Source of the DNA: Lingula anatina
Lineage: Eukaryota > Brachiopoda > Lingulata > Lingulida > Lingulidae
NCBI RefSeq assembly: GCF_001039355.2
Contig: NW_019776185.1
Location: 1-64,000, forward strand
Direction of reading: 5' to 3'
Length of the DNA stretch: 64,000 nt
Every line of letters starts with the position of its first letter. The stretch's first letter is position 1. Below the pieces are notes generated by a model. It was given only the letters and a program-made list of their open reading frames with translations, searched no databases and had not been told where the DNA came from. Shown piece by piece: positions 11,301-21,058 of this stretch. Made by a program: the position numbers and the translations under genes.

Positions 11301-12184
11301 TGTCTCCCAGAGCCAGTCTTTTTTTCCCTGCCTCTTTCACCAGCACCAGGTCCACTTGTCTTGTTAGCACCACTGGTTGCCGCACCATTATCTTTATGAG
11401 CAGAAGTATGATTAGAGTCTTCAGCACCACTGGTCCAGGAATCCAAACCAGCTCCATGCCCAGCACCGGGTTTTTTATTTGTGAACAGATTATCAGACTG
11501 ATAACTGCTCTCACCTTCAGATACAGAAGTTTGTATTTCAAGAGCTGAATGTCGTTTTAAATCATTTCCTCTAGAAACAATCTCTGAATGAGCTGTCCCT
11601 GGTAAAGTCAATTTCTTCACATTTGCCTTCTCTTCCTCACTGTTCAAATCCTCAGCCTTTCTTTTTTTACTCGACAAAGGTCTTTCTTGCTTTCTTTTAT
11701 ATGCTTTAAGTTCATTGGCCAATTCAATGAGATGCACATAAATGCGTTTAGGCTCACTCTCAATTTTGGCCCTTGTTATGGCGACACGGTCACAAAATTC
11801 ATCCATTTGAGTGTAGGAAGAACTGGCAGCACTGTGCCGTTTTTTCAAAAATTCTATTATTTTCTTGTCATCTTTTACATGTTCTTTACATACAGACAGC
11901 AGCTGAAAATGGGTAAAAAGTAATAAATGATACGTATGACATTTAATCTGACCTGTTTTTCACTCAGCATGTGAAACAGTATAACAAATGTAATATACAA
12001 TACTGTTCAGCTGTTCTTCTTATAAAGACATTTAACAAAGATGGAGAGTCTTTCCTTATAAATGAAAAATGTTAATGTCATTATCATTAATATACTTCAA
12101 AATATCCACCTTTTGTTTTTACTCAGTGCCAATTCTTAGGCTTACCTCCTCAAATGCTTCATCTGCTTTACTTTTGATTTGGGC
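3014..12184 (-). CDS. DAXX: DAXX orthologue, histone H3.3 chaperone (whole gene, 5' exon missing)
   Basis: Eight exons on the minus strand join in frame to give about 2,200 residues, roughly three times the length of human DAXX (740). In order they encode a helical-bundle segment (AFEELLSVCKEH..., EFCDRV, KRIYVHLIELANELK), the RQIQKLEKLLE helix, the histone-binding domain (KLQEKELDLDALDDEDSAYL, FPDYYDV, NLLQERRIKDF, NFGCHLTENYK, RRRLEENRKVS), an Asp/Glu-rich acidic stretch and a very long tail ending VIVLSD, a SUMO-interacting motif as in human DAXX. DAXX deposits H3.3-H4 with ATRX in the nucleus and binds SUMO-modified partners; that role is known for the family and inferred here. The exon with the initiator codon, which in human carries another SUMO-interacting motif, was not found upstream of 12184. 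All introns have GT-AG ends and compatible phases. Identity is very secure; the 5' limit is not. Confidence 0.95.
6974..7312 (-). repeat. 54-residue tandem repeat inside the DAXX tail
   Basis: Two adjacent 162-bp units encode SNDYSVITNQFSSASANSED... and SNDYTVITNQFSSAPADSKD..., each ending with HSLEDIFAE, NET and LTEKSPS. The matching DNA words start 162 bp apart (around 6974 and 7136). The units are close in DNA and protein, so the duplication is recent, and it keeps the frame. Confidence 0.9.
7718..7762. other. Single-N join with duplicated 22 bp (assembly artefact)
   Basis: The same 22 bases (ggagttatgagtttctgact plus gg) lie on both sides of the N at 7740. Removing one copy and the N (23 bases) restores one continuous DAXX reading frame across the point. 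This is what unmerged overlapping contig ends would leave. Confidence 0.9.
8199..8268. repeat. (AT)n microsatellite
   Basis: About 35 uninterrupted AT dinucleotides follow an A run, inside a DAXX intron. Confidence 0.98.
8310..8350. repeat. (AAAT)n microsatellite
   Basis: About ten copies of the tetranucleotide AAAT, in the same intron as the AT run. Confidence 0.97.
8939..9251 (-). CDS. DAXX: DAXX exon, acidic domain
   Basis: The acceptor caatgtag is followed by VINKFARKQYDLQEDPEEVP and then about 90 residues very rich in Asp and Glu (for example DKNDDDDSDVEEISPE and EDKDTEEEESEEEPG). The donor is GTAAAT. An acidic stretch directly after the histone-binding domain is the usual DAXX order. 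The exon ends in phase 1. Confidence 0.92.
9555..9642 (-). CDS. DAXX: DAXX exon, end of histone-binding domain
   Basis: Acceptor ttctag, donor GTACAT. The exon encodes EHEDPALYDCALRRRLEENR KVSKSKLEE, matching human VDPALSDPVLARRLRENRSLAMSRLDEV. It ends in phase 0. Confidence 0.93.
9852..9971 (-). CDS. DAXX: DAXX exon, histone-binding domain part 3
   Basis: Acceptor cattgtag, donor GTAAGT. The exon encodes QKALLDLAKEIFTDVGNLLQ, ERRIKDFTSNFGCHLTENYK, closely matching the human QDAFRDVGIRLQERR and NFGCHLTDDYR segments, the most conserved part of DAXX. Confidence 0.94.
10287..10413 (-). CDS. DAXX: DAXX exon, histone-binding domain part 2
   Basis: The acceptor gatag at 10414-10418 is followed by GSRYAELNKAIERFINKK and FPDYYDVKKIIQKTNVKHHL, matching human GTRYPEVNRRIERLINK and FPDYGDVLRAV. 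The donor is GTAAGA and the exon ends in phase 2. The reading frame closes on both sides with the neighbouring exons. Confidence 0.92.
10586..10778 (-). CDS. DAXX: DAXX exon, histone-binding domain part 1
   Basis: The acceptor tctttacag is followed by DISKAIKKLQEKELDLDALD and DEDSAYLQEERLQKRFVKVW, then GRPTELKFRYE. The residues matching human Tyr222 and Glu225 (the SAYLQE block), which read the H3.3-specific Gly90 pocket, are conserved; their codons are at 10701-10703 and 10692-10694. The donor is GTATTT and the exon ends in phase 1. Confidence 0.93.
10779..11272. other. DAXX intron, nothing recognised
   Basis: Intron between the helical-bundle exon and the first histone-binding exon, with a GT donor at its right end and an AG acceptor at its left end on the minus strand. 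No repeat or coding block is seen. Confidence 0.8.
11273..11902 (-). CDS. DAXX: DAXX exon, helical bundle and linker (630 nt)
   Basis: The acceptor attttcag lies at 11903-11910 and the donor GTAACT at 11267-11272; the exon is 210 codons, phase 0 at both ends. It encodes the rest of the four-helix bundle (CKEHVKDDKKIIEFLKKR, EFCDRV, RIYVHLIELANELKAYKRK), a KKRKAE basic stretch that could be a nuclear localisation signal, a Ser/Gly-rich linker and the conserved RQIQKLEKLLE helix that opens the histone-binding domain. In the family this bundle recruits partners such as ATRX. Confidence 0.92.
12146..12184 (-). CDS. DAXX: DAXX exon, start of helical bundle (39 nt)
   Basis: On the minus strand the acceptor ttttccag precedes 13 codons (AQIKSKADEAFEE), followed by the donor GTAAGC. 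The exon is phase 0 at both ends and joins to LLSVCKEH in the next exon, giving an AFEELLSVCKE segment that matches the LFEEFLELCK helix of vertebrate DAXX. It is the most upstream exon I can support. Confidence 0.8.
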
Positions 12185-13587
12185 CTGGAAAAAGAAATAC
12201 ACCCATTATTTATTTGCACTTTGTCTCATATTTTCTATTTTCACTGAGCTTGCTAGATAACAAGACATTATAATTATTATTAAAATATTATTATTATTTA
12301 AATGAGTTAATTTAGCAGGCACTTTTGTTCTGAGTAGATAAATTTTCTCATTTTTCTTTTTATCATGAACTGCCATAAAAACTGTCAACCCATTCTTACA
12401 CTGCTTGCCTAGTCTAAACTTATTCACCAGGAACAAGCATACCTTGAAGGGTGATTGAAAATAGTTGTTACTTCATCTTGGGTACTGTTTTGAAGATCAA
12501 GGAAAATTTTCAAGGGAAGATTTTTAAGGGCAGCATTTCTAAATGATTTTTTTTTAATTTGGCAAAGTTTGGCAAGACAAAATATATACCATATAGAAGA
12601 ACAAAGACTAAAGTTTTTTGATCAGCATGTCTACTTGTCCAAATATTTTTTTTCTTTTTCTTTTTTTGTTATCCACCCCTTCTTTTCCCCCATTTAGCCA
12701 AATTAAAAGATCACTCTCTACTGCATACAAGTTGAGAGATATATTGCATCAATTTGTATTTCCCCTACTACAAGCACATGTGGACCCAAATATCTATCAC
12801 TCTGCCTACTTCACAAACATATAACTCAGCTTGGGAAAATGCTAAAACCAAAATTTTTTTGAGTGTTCGTATGTAGCTCAACTTCTTATGTGGTAAAGTT
12901 CAAGTTTTCATTACATTTAGGGGGTGACTCATTATTAAAAATGGCATCTAAAAAAAAAAAAAAAAAAAAAACAGACAGACAGACATGGTGTCCCTAAAAC
13001 ATGAATAACTTTTGATCTAAATGAGACAAATCAAAAAATTTTAAGAGTTTATTCATACTCAAATACGTGGCTATCTGTGTACATACCAAACTGCAAGTCT
13101 CTATTCTCTAGCTCAATTGGAAAAAAAATTATGTGTGCACACTTCTTTCACTTTCAGCTAGCGTGAAACTTCTCAGAAATAATTGTGTGTTCTCAATAAT
13201 TTTGTTAAAAGTTGAGTCACAGGGCCTCGAGGAGGTCAGAAAAACAGAGTGCCTGAAAGAATGTTAGAGTCTCACTTTTCACGATACCAGTTTAAAAAGC
13301 AAAACACATTCAATTCACTGAAAAGCAAAACACATTCAATTCCTTAAAGCTATTTATTAGAAGAATGTGCTCCTTTTAAACTACATATGTGCCCATCGTA
13401 ATATACATGATACGCACATTATTTTTACAAAAATTGCATAAAACACTATTTGTATCTAAAATAAAGTTATATTTACATTCTTCCAGCCTAAGACTCTACC
13501 CAAAATTATCATTGCAACAAAAAGTTAGATGTTGAAGTCACTGTCGCCTCTGTCTCAAAGCACGCAAATGTGCTTTAGCTTGTGTAT
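12185..13587. other. Upstream of the last supported DAXX exon; 5' exon not found
   Basis: The initiator exon of DAXX should lie here or further right. I read the minus strand for a SUMO-interacting motif or an ATG exon with a phase-0 donor and found none I can support. The stretch contains A runs (about 12950-12971) and a short direct repeat near 13300-13345. Confidence 0.5.
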
Positions 13588-15089
13588 ACGGTAATTCTCC
13601 AATCTATAAGAACGCCGCAATAATTACGAACAAAACGTTTTTTCTCTGAATCTGAATTTTTTGTCTCCGTTCTGTACGAACGATCGCTAAACTCACCTTG
13701 GGCACAATTTAAATTTTCCGAACGCAAGAAAGTGTGCCCGATTGATACTCACCCCATGATTCGTCAAAGCGAGTTTTTCAGACCACCGTTCCAAACAAAG
13801 GAACTGCCACTTGACAGGAGAGATTGTTATCATGTATTTGTGTTGTTTTTGAATGAGACGATAGGAGGACTCAACCTGCCCACCGGCAGCTACAGGCCAG
13901 TAGTTTTAAAACCCTATTGTTATTTAGAAATTATTGAAAGCATCACTACACATAAATTACTTACTGTTTATTATCATTTCTTAACTTCTGCCGGCCGACT
14001 GGATCATCAGCATCCACCATCAGTGTTTCACCGATAACTGGTTTCTAGTAAAATCTATAAACTTGAAACCCACGCACAACAGAAGAGTATGAGAAATCCA
14101 TTGTCAATGATTGAGTTTTTCATTTGGTTTTGGTAGTCATCAGGAAATTAATTTTTTAAAGAGGAGTTCTGTCTTGTATTGTATTTATTTTTCTAATTTG
14201 AGTTGTGGTAAAGTTAATGTACTTTTTTTGTTTGTTTGTTTGTTTTTGCCTGTTTAAGACCTTGTCTCATGAACAACTTTTAGGTAAACCTTACTGATAT
14301 TAGTGATTGTGAAAAATAAAGGTGCCGTATGACCTTATACAAATTTGCCTGCAGTTTTCTGTATTTTTTCTAATTAAGTTTACATTGATTGCGTGCAAAT
14401 TAATATGCTGTAAAAGACTTTCATAAATAGACTTGAATTGAGCTGATGTTATTTTTTATATCAAGTATAATCTCTATTAACGTCAGTGATATCTACTGTG
14501 AGGAGTTTCAAGTATTTTGTTTTGGCGGGAGAAATTTATGTAGGCCTAATTGGGGGGGGGGGTGACATTATTAATATTGCAAATTTTCTATATGTGAAAT
14601 CATATTAAAAGTAAACACGCAATAAATAAAATATGCAACTGGATACGAAAATATTCTTGTCTGTTTTTGACAGAAGTTAGGAAAAACGATGTTGTCCTGT
14701 CTTGGTAAAACTACTTCTATGGTAAAACATAACAGGGAAAAACGATGTTGTCTTGTCTTGGGAGCAATGTACCTCTTTAGTATGAAGAAATTGTTTTTTA
14801 ACTTGAATTCCCGACTTTTGTTTAGTTTGTTTTAATTCATTGCAATATCGCAAGAATAATTTGTTTGTGTTTTTAGCTGATCACAGTGATTTAATCTGAA
14901 AGTAATGCTTACACTTAGCAATGTAGGTAAGTGGAGATAACTTCAGGTACAGCCGTATTCCATCCGTATTTCAATGGATACGAACGCGTGGCAATTTTTA
15001 GCAGACTGAATTTCAAGCCTTACGAACAAAATTATCATCTTCCAAAAATAATTAATTTAAATCGTTCGTATAGATTGGAGAATTACCGT
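13588..15089. mobile_element. TA-flanked DNA transposon, about 1.5 kb, non-autonomous
   Basis: The ends are inverted repeats: the left reads ACGGTAATTCTCCAATCTAT and the right is its complement, ending ATAGATTGGAGAATTACCGT. If the repeat is trimmed to CGG...CCG, both ends are flanked by TA, the target duplication of the Tc1/mariner superfamily. Several TACGAAC-type words lie just inside both ends (for example near 13630, 13673, 14979 and 15022), reminiscent of pogo-like subterminal motifs. No transposase frame is seen; a 101-codon open frame at 13732-14037 is not recognised. Superfamily assignment is inferred. Confidence 0.7.
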
Positions 15090-15325
15090 AATCAAATTGG
15101 GCAAAATGTGGCCCATTTATTGTTATTTTCATAATGTACTCCAATTGCACCTCACCTCATCGATTTCTGATCTTTGTTTTATTCAAATAATGAACAGAAA
15201 AACCTCTTTCACACGATGCACTATTCAAGGGAATTCAAATAGCTATCTGAACAAACACTACAAAATCAGGAAAATCATCAGGATAGTTAAGGATCAAATC
15301 CTCACAGGATCTGGCAAAGACAAAT

Positions 15326-16832
15326 CTATCTCCGCAAGAGACAAATTAAAAATTGGGGTGCTTGAAAGGTAAAAAGTCTCTCTGACATGTCTGTATCCAT
15401 GACTTGGGAGTTCTCTGCAAGGAGGTGATCAAGTTCCTGTTGTCCATAAGGCCCAATGTCTTGAGGAACATCTGGGAACCTCTTGGGATTTAACTGCACA
15501 TCAAAGGCATTCATTGTTGCCATACTTGCCAAAGGAAATCTTTTATCCAAATTCTCAAAGAATCTGTCTGAAAATAAAATTAACATTAAGTAACATAGAT
15601 TGCACTTTTCCAATCCAAAAAGTATTTTTATAGTTATTCAAATGAACCCTAGTCAAATATAACCCTGAAATTAATTAAGAAAAAAAAAAGGACTAATATA
15701 ATCTGATGATCCAACAATATCTAATTTACATGAAATGCTTACTTTTTGCTGTATTGAATGCATGTTCCTCAGGATCAGTCTTTCTAACGTCTTGCCCTTA
15801 ATATTGCCCTGTGTTTTGAATTTCGCTCTCCATCTGGGACAATGTTAACAAAAGATCACGGTCCTGTCTGTATGTAGCCAGAGTTCCCCTTACTGTGCCC
15901 AGGCATCGAGAGCCAGTGTCAAATCCAGGTTCTACAGTTGAAAGCATTTAGACAACCTGAAAAACAAAAGAAATAGAAGGTTAAATAAAATACAAATAAT
16001 CACTGTCCTTTTTTTTCTTAATATACAAGATTTCAAAAATTGAAGGTTAATAAATATTTGTTTTAGTAATTAAAAAATGAGAAAAAAGTTACACAAACTT
16101 CTGATAAACTCGGGCTTTAAAGAACACTTAAATCAAAATTAAGCCAAAGCATATTTTTACCTTCTACACAATGGCAGGACATCTTACATGAAACAGGATA
16201 TAGCCAGGAAAACATTGTCATTGACTTTCCTCGGTAAGCCATTAGCCACTGGGTTCCGCACAGCATCTTCCTCTAAAACAACAATCACACTGGTCCAGCA
16301 ATTTTATTTAGGATGCTTTCTACTGCCTGCTCCAAAGAGAGCTACCTTACTGCCAAGGGATGCTTCAGTGTTAGAAACTCATCATCTTTGTAACGAACAA
16401 CAGAGTTCTTGAAGTATAGAAACAAAGAGTTTATAGTTTCCTGGTAAGTGTTAATAGCTGGGATACTGGGAGCAGCTTGGCCCACAGCCAGGGCTTACTT
16501 ATGTGCCAAGCAAGTTGAATCTTCATTTTATCCAGAATTATCATTGCAAACTATAATTAGCCAAGTTTTTGGTTGATGTTTAAAGTATGCTATTCTTAAT
16601 TAATGATTTTTTAACAGGTTATTACTTCATTTACTCTTCAAGACATCTGAAACAAGACAATTATGTGCCACATAAAATGTTGAAAAATCTGTTCAAATAG
16701 CCTAAAATGCACCAGACTGCACCATGATTTAAAAAAATTTCCAGGGGAGCATACCCCCAGACCCCCCTAGTTTTTGCTGAGACCCAAAATTGGCCTACTC
16801 CTCAAAGACATTGAAAACCAGGGGAAACACTG
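15326..16832 (-). pseudogene. hAT-type DNA transposon relic
   Basis: On the minus strand an end sequence CAGTGTTTCCCCTG (16819-16832) resembles hAT terminal repeats. Downstream come a frame reading MLSTVEPGFDTGSRCLGTVR (about 15950 leftwards, ending at a stop) and then a stretch after a ttttcag acceptor at 15568, DRFFENLDKRFPLASMATMN, followed by AFDVQLNPKRFPDVP. The latter resembles the C-terminal part of hAT-derived proteins (the ENLDKRFP...F-V-NP pattern). Stops and frame breaks mean it is decayed, or that more introns exist than I can see. The other terminal repeat was not found. Confidence 0.5.
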
Positions 16833-16986
16833 CGTTGTATTGTAAAATCTAGAGTGTCGTGAACCCATCTAGTCACGCATGTAGCTAGCGCCACCCAAAC
16901 TAAATGCCAAACTATTATTTGCTAATTCAGGAGAAAACGGGGCAGAGCTATGCAAATAACTTAACTTATAATGTGTCATTTCTCGT

Positions 16987-16987
16987 N
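16987..16987. other. Single N, contig join
   Basis: An isolated undetermined base at the abrupt start of the second transposon copy. The sequence to its left is unrelated to the left side of the first copy. Confidence 0.8.
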
Positions 16988-17543
16988 TTTTGGTGGGAGA
17001 AATTTATGTAGGCCTAATGGGGGGGGGGGGGGGGGGTGACATTATTAATATTGCAAATTTTCTATATGTGAAATCATATTAAAAGTCACGCAATAAATAA
17101 AATATGCAACTGGATACGAAAATATTCTTGTCTGTTTTTGACAGAAGTTGGGAAAAACCATGTTGTCCTGTCTTGGTAAAACATAACAGGGAAAAACGAT
17201 GTTGTCTTGTCTTGGGAGAAATGTACCTCTTTAGTATGAAGAAATTGTTTTTTAACTTGAATTCCCGACTTTTGTTTAGTTTGTTTTAATTCATTGCAAT
17301 ATCGCAAGAATAATTTGTTTGTGCTTTTAGCTGATCACAGTGATTTAATCTGAAAGTAATGCTTACACTTAGCAATGTAGGTAAGTGGAGATAACTTCAG
17401 GTACAGCCGTATTCCATCCGTATTTCAATGGATACGAACGCGTGGCAATTTTTAGCAGACTGAATTTCAAGCCTTACGAACAAAATGATTATCTTCCAAA
17501 AATAATTAATTTAAATCGTTCGTATAGATTGGAGAATTACCGT
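16988..17543. mobile_element. Second, 5'-truncated copy of the TA-flanked transposon
   Basis: Nearly identical to 14520-15089, including the G run, the repeated ATGTTGTCTTGTCTTGG words and the terminal repeat ending GGAGAATTACCGT. Sequence beyond the right end differs from the first copy, so this is a separate insertion or a different arrangement. It begins directly after the N at 16987. Confidence 0.85.
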
Positions 17544-17589
17544 AATCCCCATCAAAAGACTATTTGGAAATATGATAAAGTTAATGTAG

Positions 17590-17991
17590 TAGGAATAAAT
17601 AACAAAATAAATGGATTTGATTAGGAAAACTTTTTTCGACACTTAGATAATGTGCATGAAATTGCTTGAAACTTTACAGACAAACTACTTTTTATCTATA
17701 AGAAGTACATACCACAAAAAAAAAGAAGTATTAAAAGCAAATTACAAGCCTTGGTCCTGTGACAGGTTATGGCATGAAATTCTCAGAAAAAAGAAATTAT
17801 ATGCTAAAATGAGAATTACTCCTAAGCAGGATAATACAAATGGTTATAAGGCTCAGTCTGCTCTGGTAAATAAACTGATAAAGGACACAAAGGAAGCCTA
17901 TTACAATAGTCTAATTGATAGCCTTGATGAAAAATTAGGCGGACGTAAACTGTACTGGCGAACTATTAACTGTACCTTATTATATTGCTAA
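17590..17991 (+). pseudogene. Non-LTR retrotransposon fragment (linker before reverse transcriptase)
   Basis: A 113-codon open frame contains NYKPWSCDRLWHEILRKKKL, then YKAQSALVNKLIKDTKEAYY and GGRKLYWRTIN. This is the pattern of the region between the endonuclease and reverse transcriptase domains of CR1/Jockey-type LINEs (PW..L...I..K..LY...., Y....N.V..LI...K..YY, W..IN). No reverse transcriptase motif follows, so it is a fragment. It starts almost at the end of the DNA transposon. Confidence 0.6.
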
Positions 17992-18818
17992 TATGAAACC
18001 TACCATTTCTCTACATTAGTATAACAGTAAAAAAAACATATATTTACTTGTATTTGACCTTATAGTGTTATTTTATTTCAGCATAGGACATTTACTTACA
18101 TTTTTGAATATGGGAAATAGGAGAGGTTTGCAGTTGCCTCCATTTTGGAGAATACACTTGAAAATGTTGCTAAAATGGTTCTTCAGATTAAACAAACCAG
18201 CATCAGGTACCGACAGTCCATTTTATTTACAAATGCATAAATGAAAACAGCTAGCGTGTTTTTCATTCTGTTGTACGTAGCAGAGCAAGAGTTCTCTTGA
18301 AATTATTTTGTGCTCTGATTGATTGTTTGCATTTACCTCGAAATGAAACTTACAATGTACATTGCTTTGTTCATTTATGTGACACAGTAGTTGAATTGGG
18401 TCCCTTATGGACACAGTCTTGTTTTTTCTATGAAGACCTTAATGGGGATAAGTAGTAATGTAATTGTTCCTATCTCTTTAATTTGTCCCAGTCAACTTTA
18501 ATTTTATCTCATTTGATTTTCCATTACCTAAAGTTATGATAATTTGTGGCCACGCCGTCTGTCACGCCAATATTTGAGGTATAAAACAAGGCAGCAGCCT
18601 AGAAATAAATAGTTTAAGATTTTATAACTAAGCTGTGGCGTAACCCAAGTTGGGAATGGTGGACCGAATCTTGAATCTTCAGCAGACAGATTAGAGACCT
18701 TAGAGTAAAATATACCCCTCGGTATCTGTAAGAACTCAGATTTGGCGGCAGCTCGCACACAATTCCATTTTGAGATTTTTGTTATTGTCAGAGAGAACTG
18801 AACCAGCACACAGTGAAG
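17992..18818. other. No gene recognised; leader of the BEN/integrase locus
   Basis: Non-coding on both strands as far as I can read. The last 100 bases run into the ATGGCGG start at 18819 and could contain its promoter. No TATA box is obvious. Confidence 0.4.
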
Positions 18819-18867
18819 ATGGCGGAAAGACACAACAATCAGGAACAAGATGCAGTTATCCCGCCAG
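18819..18867 (+). CDS. Candidate first coding exon of the BEN/integrase locus
   Basis: A start codon in good context (gaagATGGCGG) opens MAERHNNQEQDAVIPP and is followed by a GTATGG donor; a second possible donor, GTTAGT, lies ten bases later. The exon faces the BEN-like exon and the integrase exons on the same strand. That they belong to one transcript is an inference. Confidence 0.5.
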
Positions 18868-18954
18868 GTATGGACAGGTTAGTGTATACTTTGGACATTT
18901 TGGCTTGAGATTTACAAGGTAAGCAACAAACAGCAATTAGACAAAGTAGGATAG

Positions 18955-19257
18955 ATGACGCATCATCAGGCAATAAGACCGTGTGATGGAAACATCCCGT
19001 CGGAGGTCTGGTCTTACATAGACGAGTTAGACGTCTTAAAAGTGAAATCTAGGGGGCCAAGTAACTTTTGCGTTCTGTTAATGGGCAGGATATATTCTAA
19101 AGAAGAACGCCTTGACCCAACGAGGAACATGGGGGGCTCACGGACAGCGCAATATAACAAAAGACCAATCTGCTCACCACAAAGACTAGACTATACATAT
19201 ATCAAAAACAGTGTCCAGAAATTGTATCCATCTGTAATGAGTGAAGAGCTATGGTGA
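18955..19257 (+). CDS. BEN-like domain exon
   Basis: The open frame reads PSEVWSYIDELDVLKVKSRG, PSNFCVLLMGRIYSKEERLD, a GG turn and RLDYTYIKNSVQKLYPSVMS. This fits the BEN pattern: F...L...IYS.EE, a variable loop, LD, I...V...YP. BEN domains bind DNA or chromatin proteins. The true exon limits are uncertain: the frame ends at TGA, but a GTGATG donor overlaps its last codon (ctatg|gtgatg), so splicing onwards is possible. The first ATG need not be used. Confidence 0.5.
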   Translation: MTHHQAIRPCDGNIPSEVWSYIDELDVLKVKSRGPSNFCVLLMGRIYSKEERLDPTRNMGGSRTAQYNKRPICSPQRLDYTYIKNSVQKLYPSVMSEELW

Positions 19258-19865
19258 TGATGTCTCTCGGCGATGAACACTGCCAATCGAAATTTGAGGT
19301 GTTCACAAAAGATCAACATATAGGAAAGCTAACACATGTTTCCATACAACATGCCAAAGGCTTAGTTTGTCTGCAGATAAATGTGATCACATTCTTGGCT
19401 GATTGAGGCAACGTTTGAAAGAGCAACCAATTAACTTACAGACCATGGCGCACCGTGGTAGAAAATGAAGAAGAAAAGCAGACAATTATCAAACATATGC
19501 ACAGTGACATTGAGTGAAATTTACAGATATTACTATTCTTTTACAACCTTTGGATTTATATTACTGTGAATGGAGTGTTAGTGATATGCATATACTGATA
19601 TTACAATGTACTACCAGGTGCTACCAGGCTGTGTATTTTCATACAACACTTCCCAACAAGAAAGCACAAAGCAAGTAAGTAAATGATAAAGTAGACCCCA
19701 TTTTAAAGTAACATCAAGTAAACTATTGTCCTCACTCTCTGAAATACAAGTGGTGTTTAATTCTGAATACTAAGTCCCATATTATATTATTGCCCTATTG
19801 TAATGGTCTGTATGATAATCATGTTTTTGGTTGGTTTGAATGGGATTTCATTTTGAATTGTCAGG
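19258..19865. other. Between BEN-like and integrase exons, nothing recognised
   Basis: AT-rich, short frames only. It would be intron if the BEN-like and integrase exons share a transcript. Confidence 0.4.
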
Positions 19866-20143
19866 TGGGGAGCACCAAAAAGGCTCCTGTCAGACCAAGG
19901 AAGACAGTTTGTGGCTGAAATAAGCATAAAGAGGTCTGTGACAAGTGCCTATCATCCTCAGACCAATGGTCTGGATGAGAGGACAAACCAGACACTAAAG
20001 ACTCGATTGAGCAAGCTCATTAATGAACACCAGAATGACTGGGATACTTATTTGGAGGATGTGGCGTATTCGATCAGGACACAAAAGCAAGCATCCACAA
20101 AGTTCACCCTTTTTTCTAATGTTTGGGAGGCACCCTAGATCTC
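19866..20143 (+). pseudogene. Gypsy/Ginger-type integrase core exon, frameshifted
   Basis: After an attgtcag acceptor the frame reads WGAPKRLLSDQGRQFVAE, then IKRSVTSAYHPQTNG and LDERTNQTLKTRLSKLINEH, the DDE-family integrase core around its second Asp and the HPQTNG block. About ten residues expected between FVAE and the next block are missing. Near 20105 a one-base loss shifts the frame; the family continuation MFGRHPRSLKE is readable in another frame and runs to a GTAATA donor. Either the copy is decayed or a base is mis-called. The enzyme joins element DNA to a target; no reverse transcriptase or RNase H is present here. Confidence 0.75.
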
Positions 20144-20621
20144 TGAAGGAGGTAATACTAGATTTAAAATTTTAATGATTTAGACAAGATAAAATTTGGA
20201 ACATATTTATTATGATTTTCTGACATCTCAGTAATAGGTTTGTTACATCACTGAAATTGTGTTTGAAAAGCAGTCTATGTGCAGCCAAAATGTGTATTAA
20301 ATATGATATGCTTTGGTCTTGTCATTTATATCAAACCTATTTTTAAATTAAAATCTTTTATATCATGTAGACCTTTTTTTGATTATCAGTTATTTCTATA
20401 CTGTATATGCTTAAATGGCTGCACTACAAATATTTAATTTACCTACCTATTTTTCATTCTTCTGATTATTTTAATTAACAGGCTGTCTGCTAGTCATGCT
20501 ACTGATCCTGTCTTTATCTTAAATGAAGTAGGAAGCATGAAACATTTCTCCTGTGTTAAAAAAAATAACATGATGAATTTTAAAGAGGTTTTCTAATTTC
20601 AATTGTGATTTCCATTTTTAG

Positions 20622-20709
20622 ATGAATGCCACAGATGGTGAAAGTATTGAAGTTCTGGAAGACATGGTCAACCATAGAGAGGCATTGCTAGATGTCACCA
20701 AGAAAGTTG
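20622..20709 (+). CDS. Integrase locus exon 2 (downstream linker)
   Basis: A catttttag acceptor, then MNATDGESIEVLEDMVNHRE and ALLDVTKKV, then a GTAAGT donor. It joins in frame to VQENVEKAQTKQKENF of the next exon, as expected of the helical stretch after the integrase core (A...AQ..QK..). Both splice sites match consensus. Confidence 0.6.
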
Positions 20710-21058
20710 TAAGTACAAAGACACACATAATGTGCTTCATTAAAGGGTTCTAGCATGTTACAGTTGTATCAAAATTGTATTTGAATATGAAATACTCTTC
20801 TTGTTTTATGACTGCCTATAGGTGTTATATTTGTGTTTCTAATAAGCAACTGTGCATTCATTACTAGGACATAGTATTTTAATGTACAGATACAGTGTAC
20901 GTAGCCATCACCTGCCTCTGTCATGGTGCACTTTTTTTCATTGTTACTTCACTAACCTAAATACTGATATAGCTTTTTGCCTCAAAGTTATTAGTTAATT
21001 TGATGCCTGTATATGTGCCATCTTCACTGTCTATATTTTTCTTATGTGTTTTTCTTAG

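Noticed and set aside
12438-12540. Possible extra DAXX exon with a GTATGC donor
   Set aside because: The open frame ends in a phase that cannot join the 12184 exon, and the phase that could join has stops.
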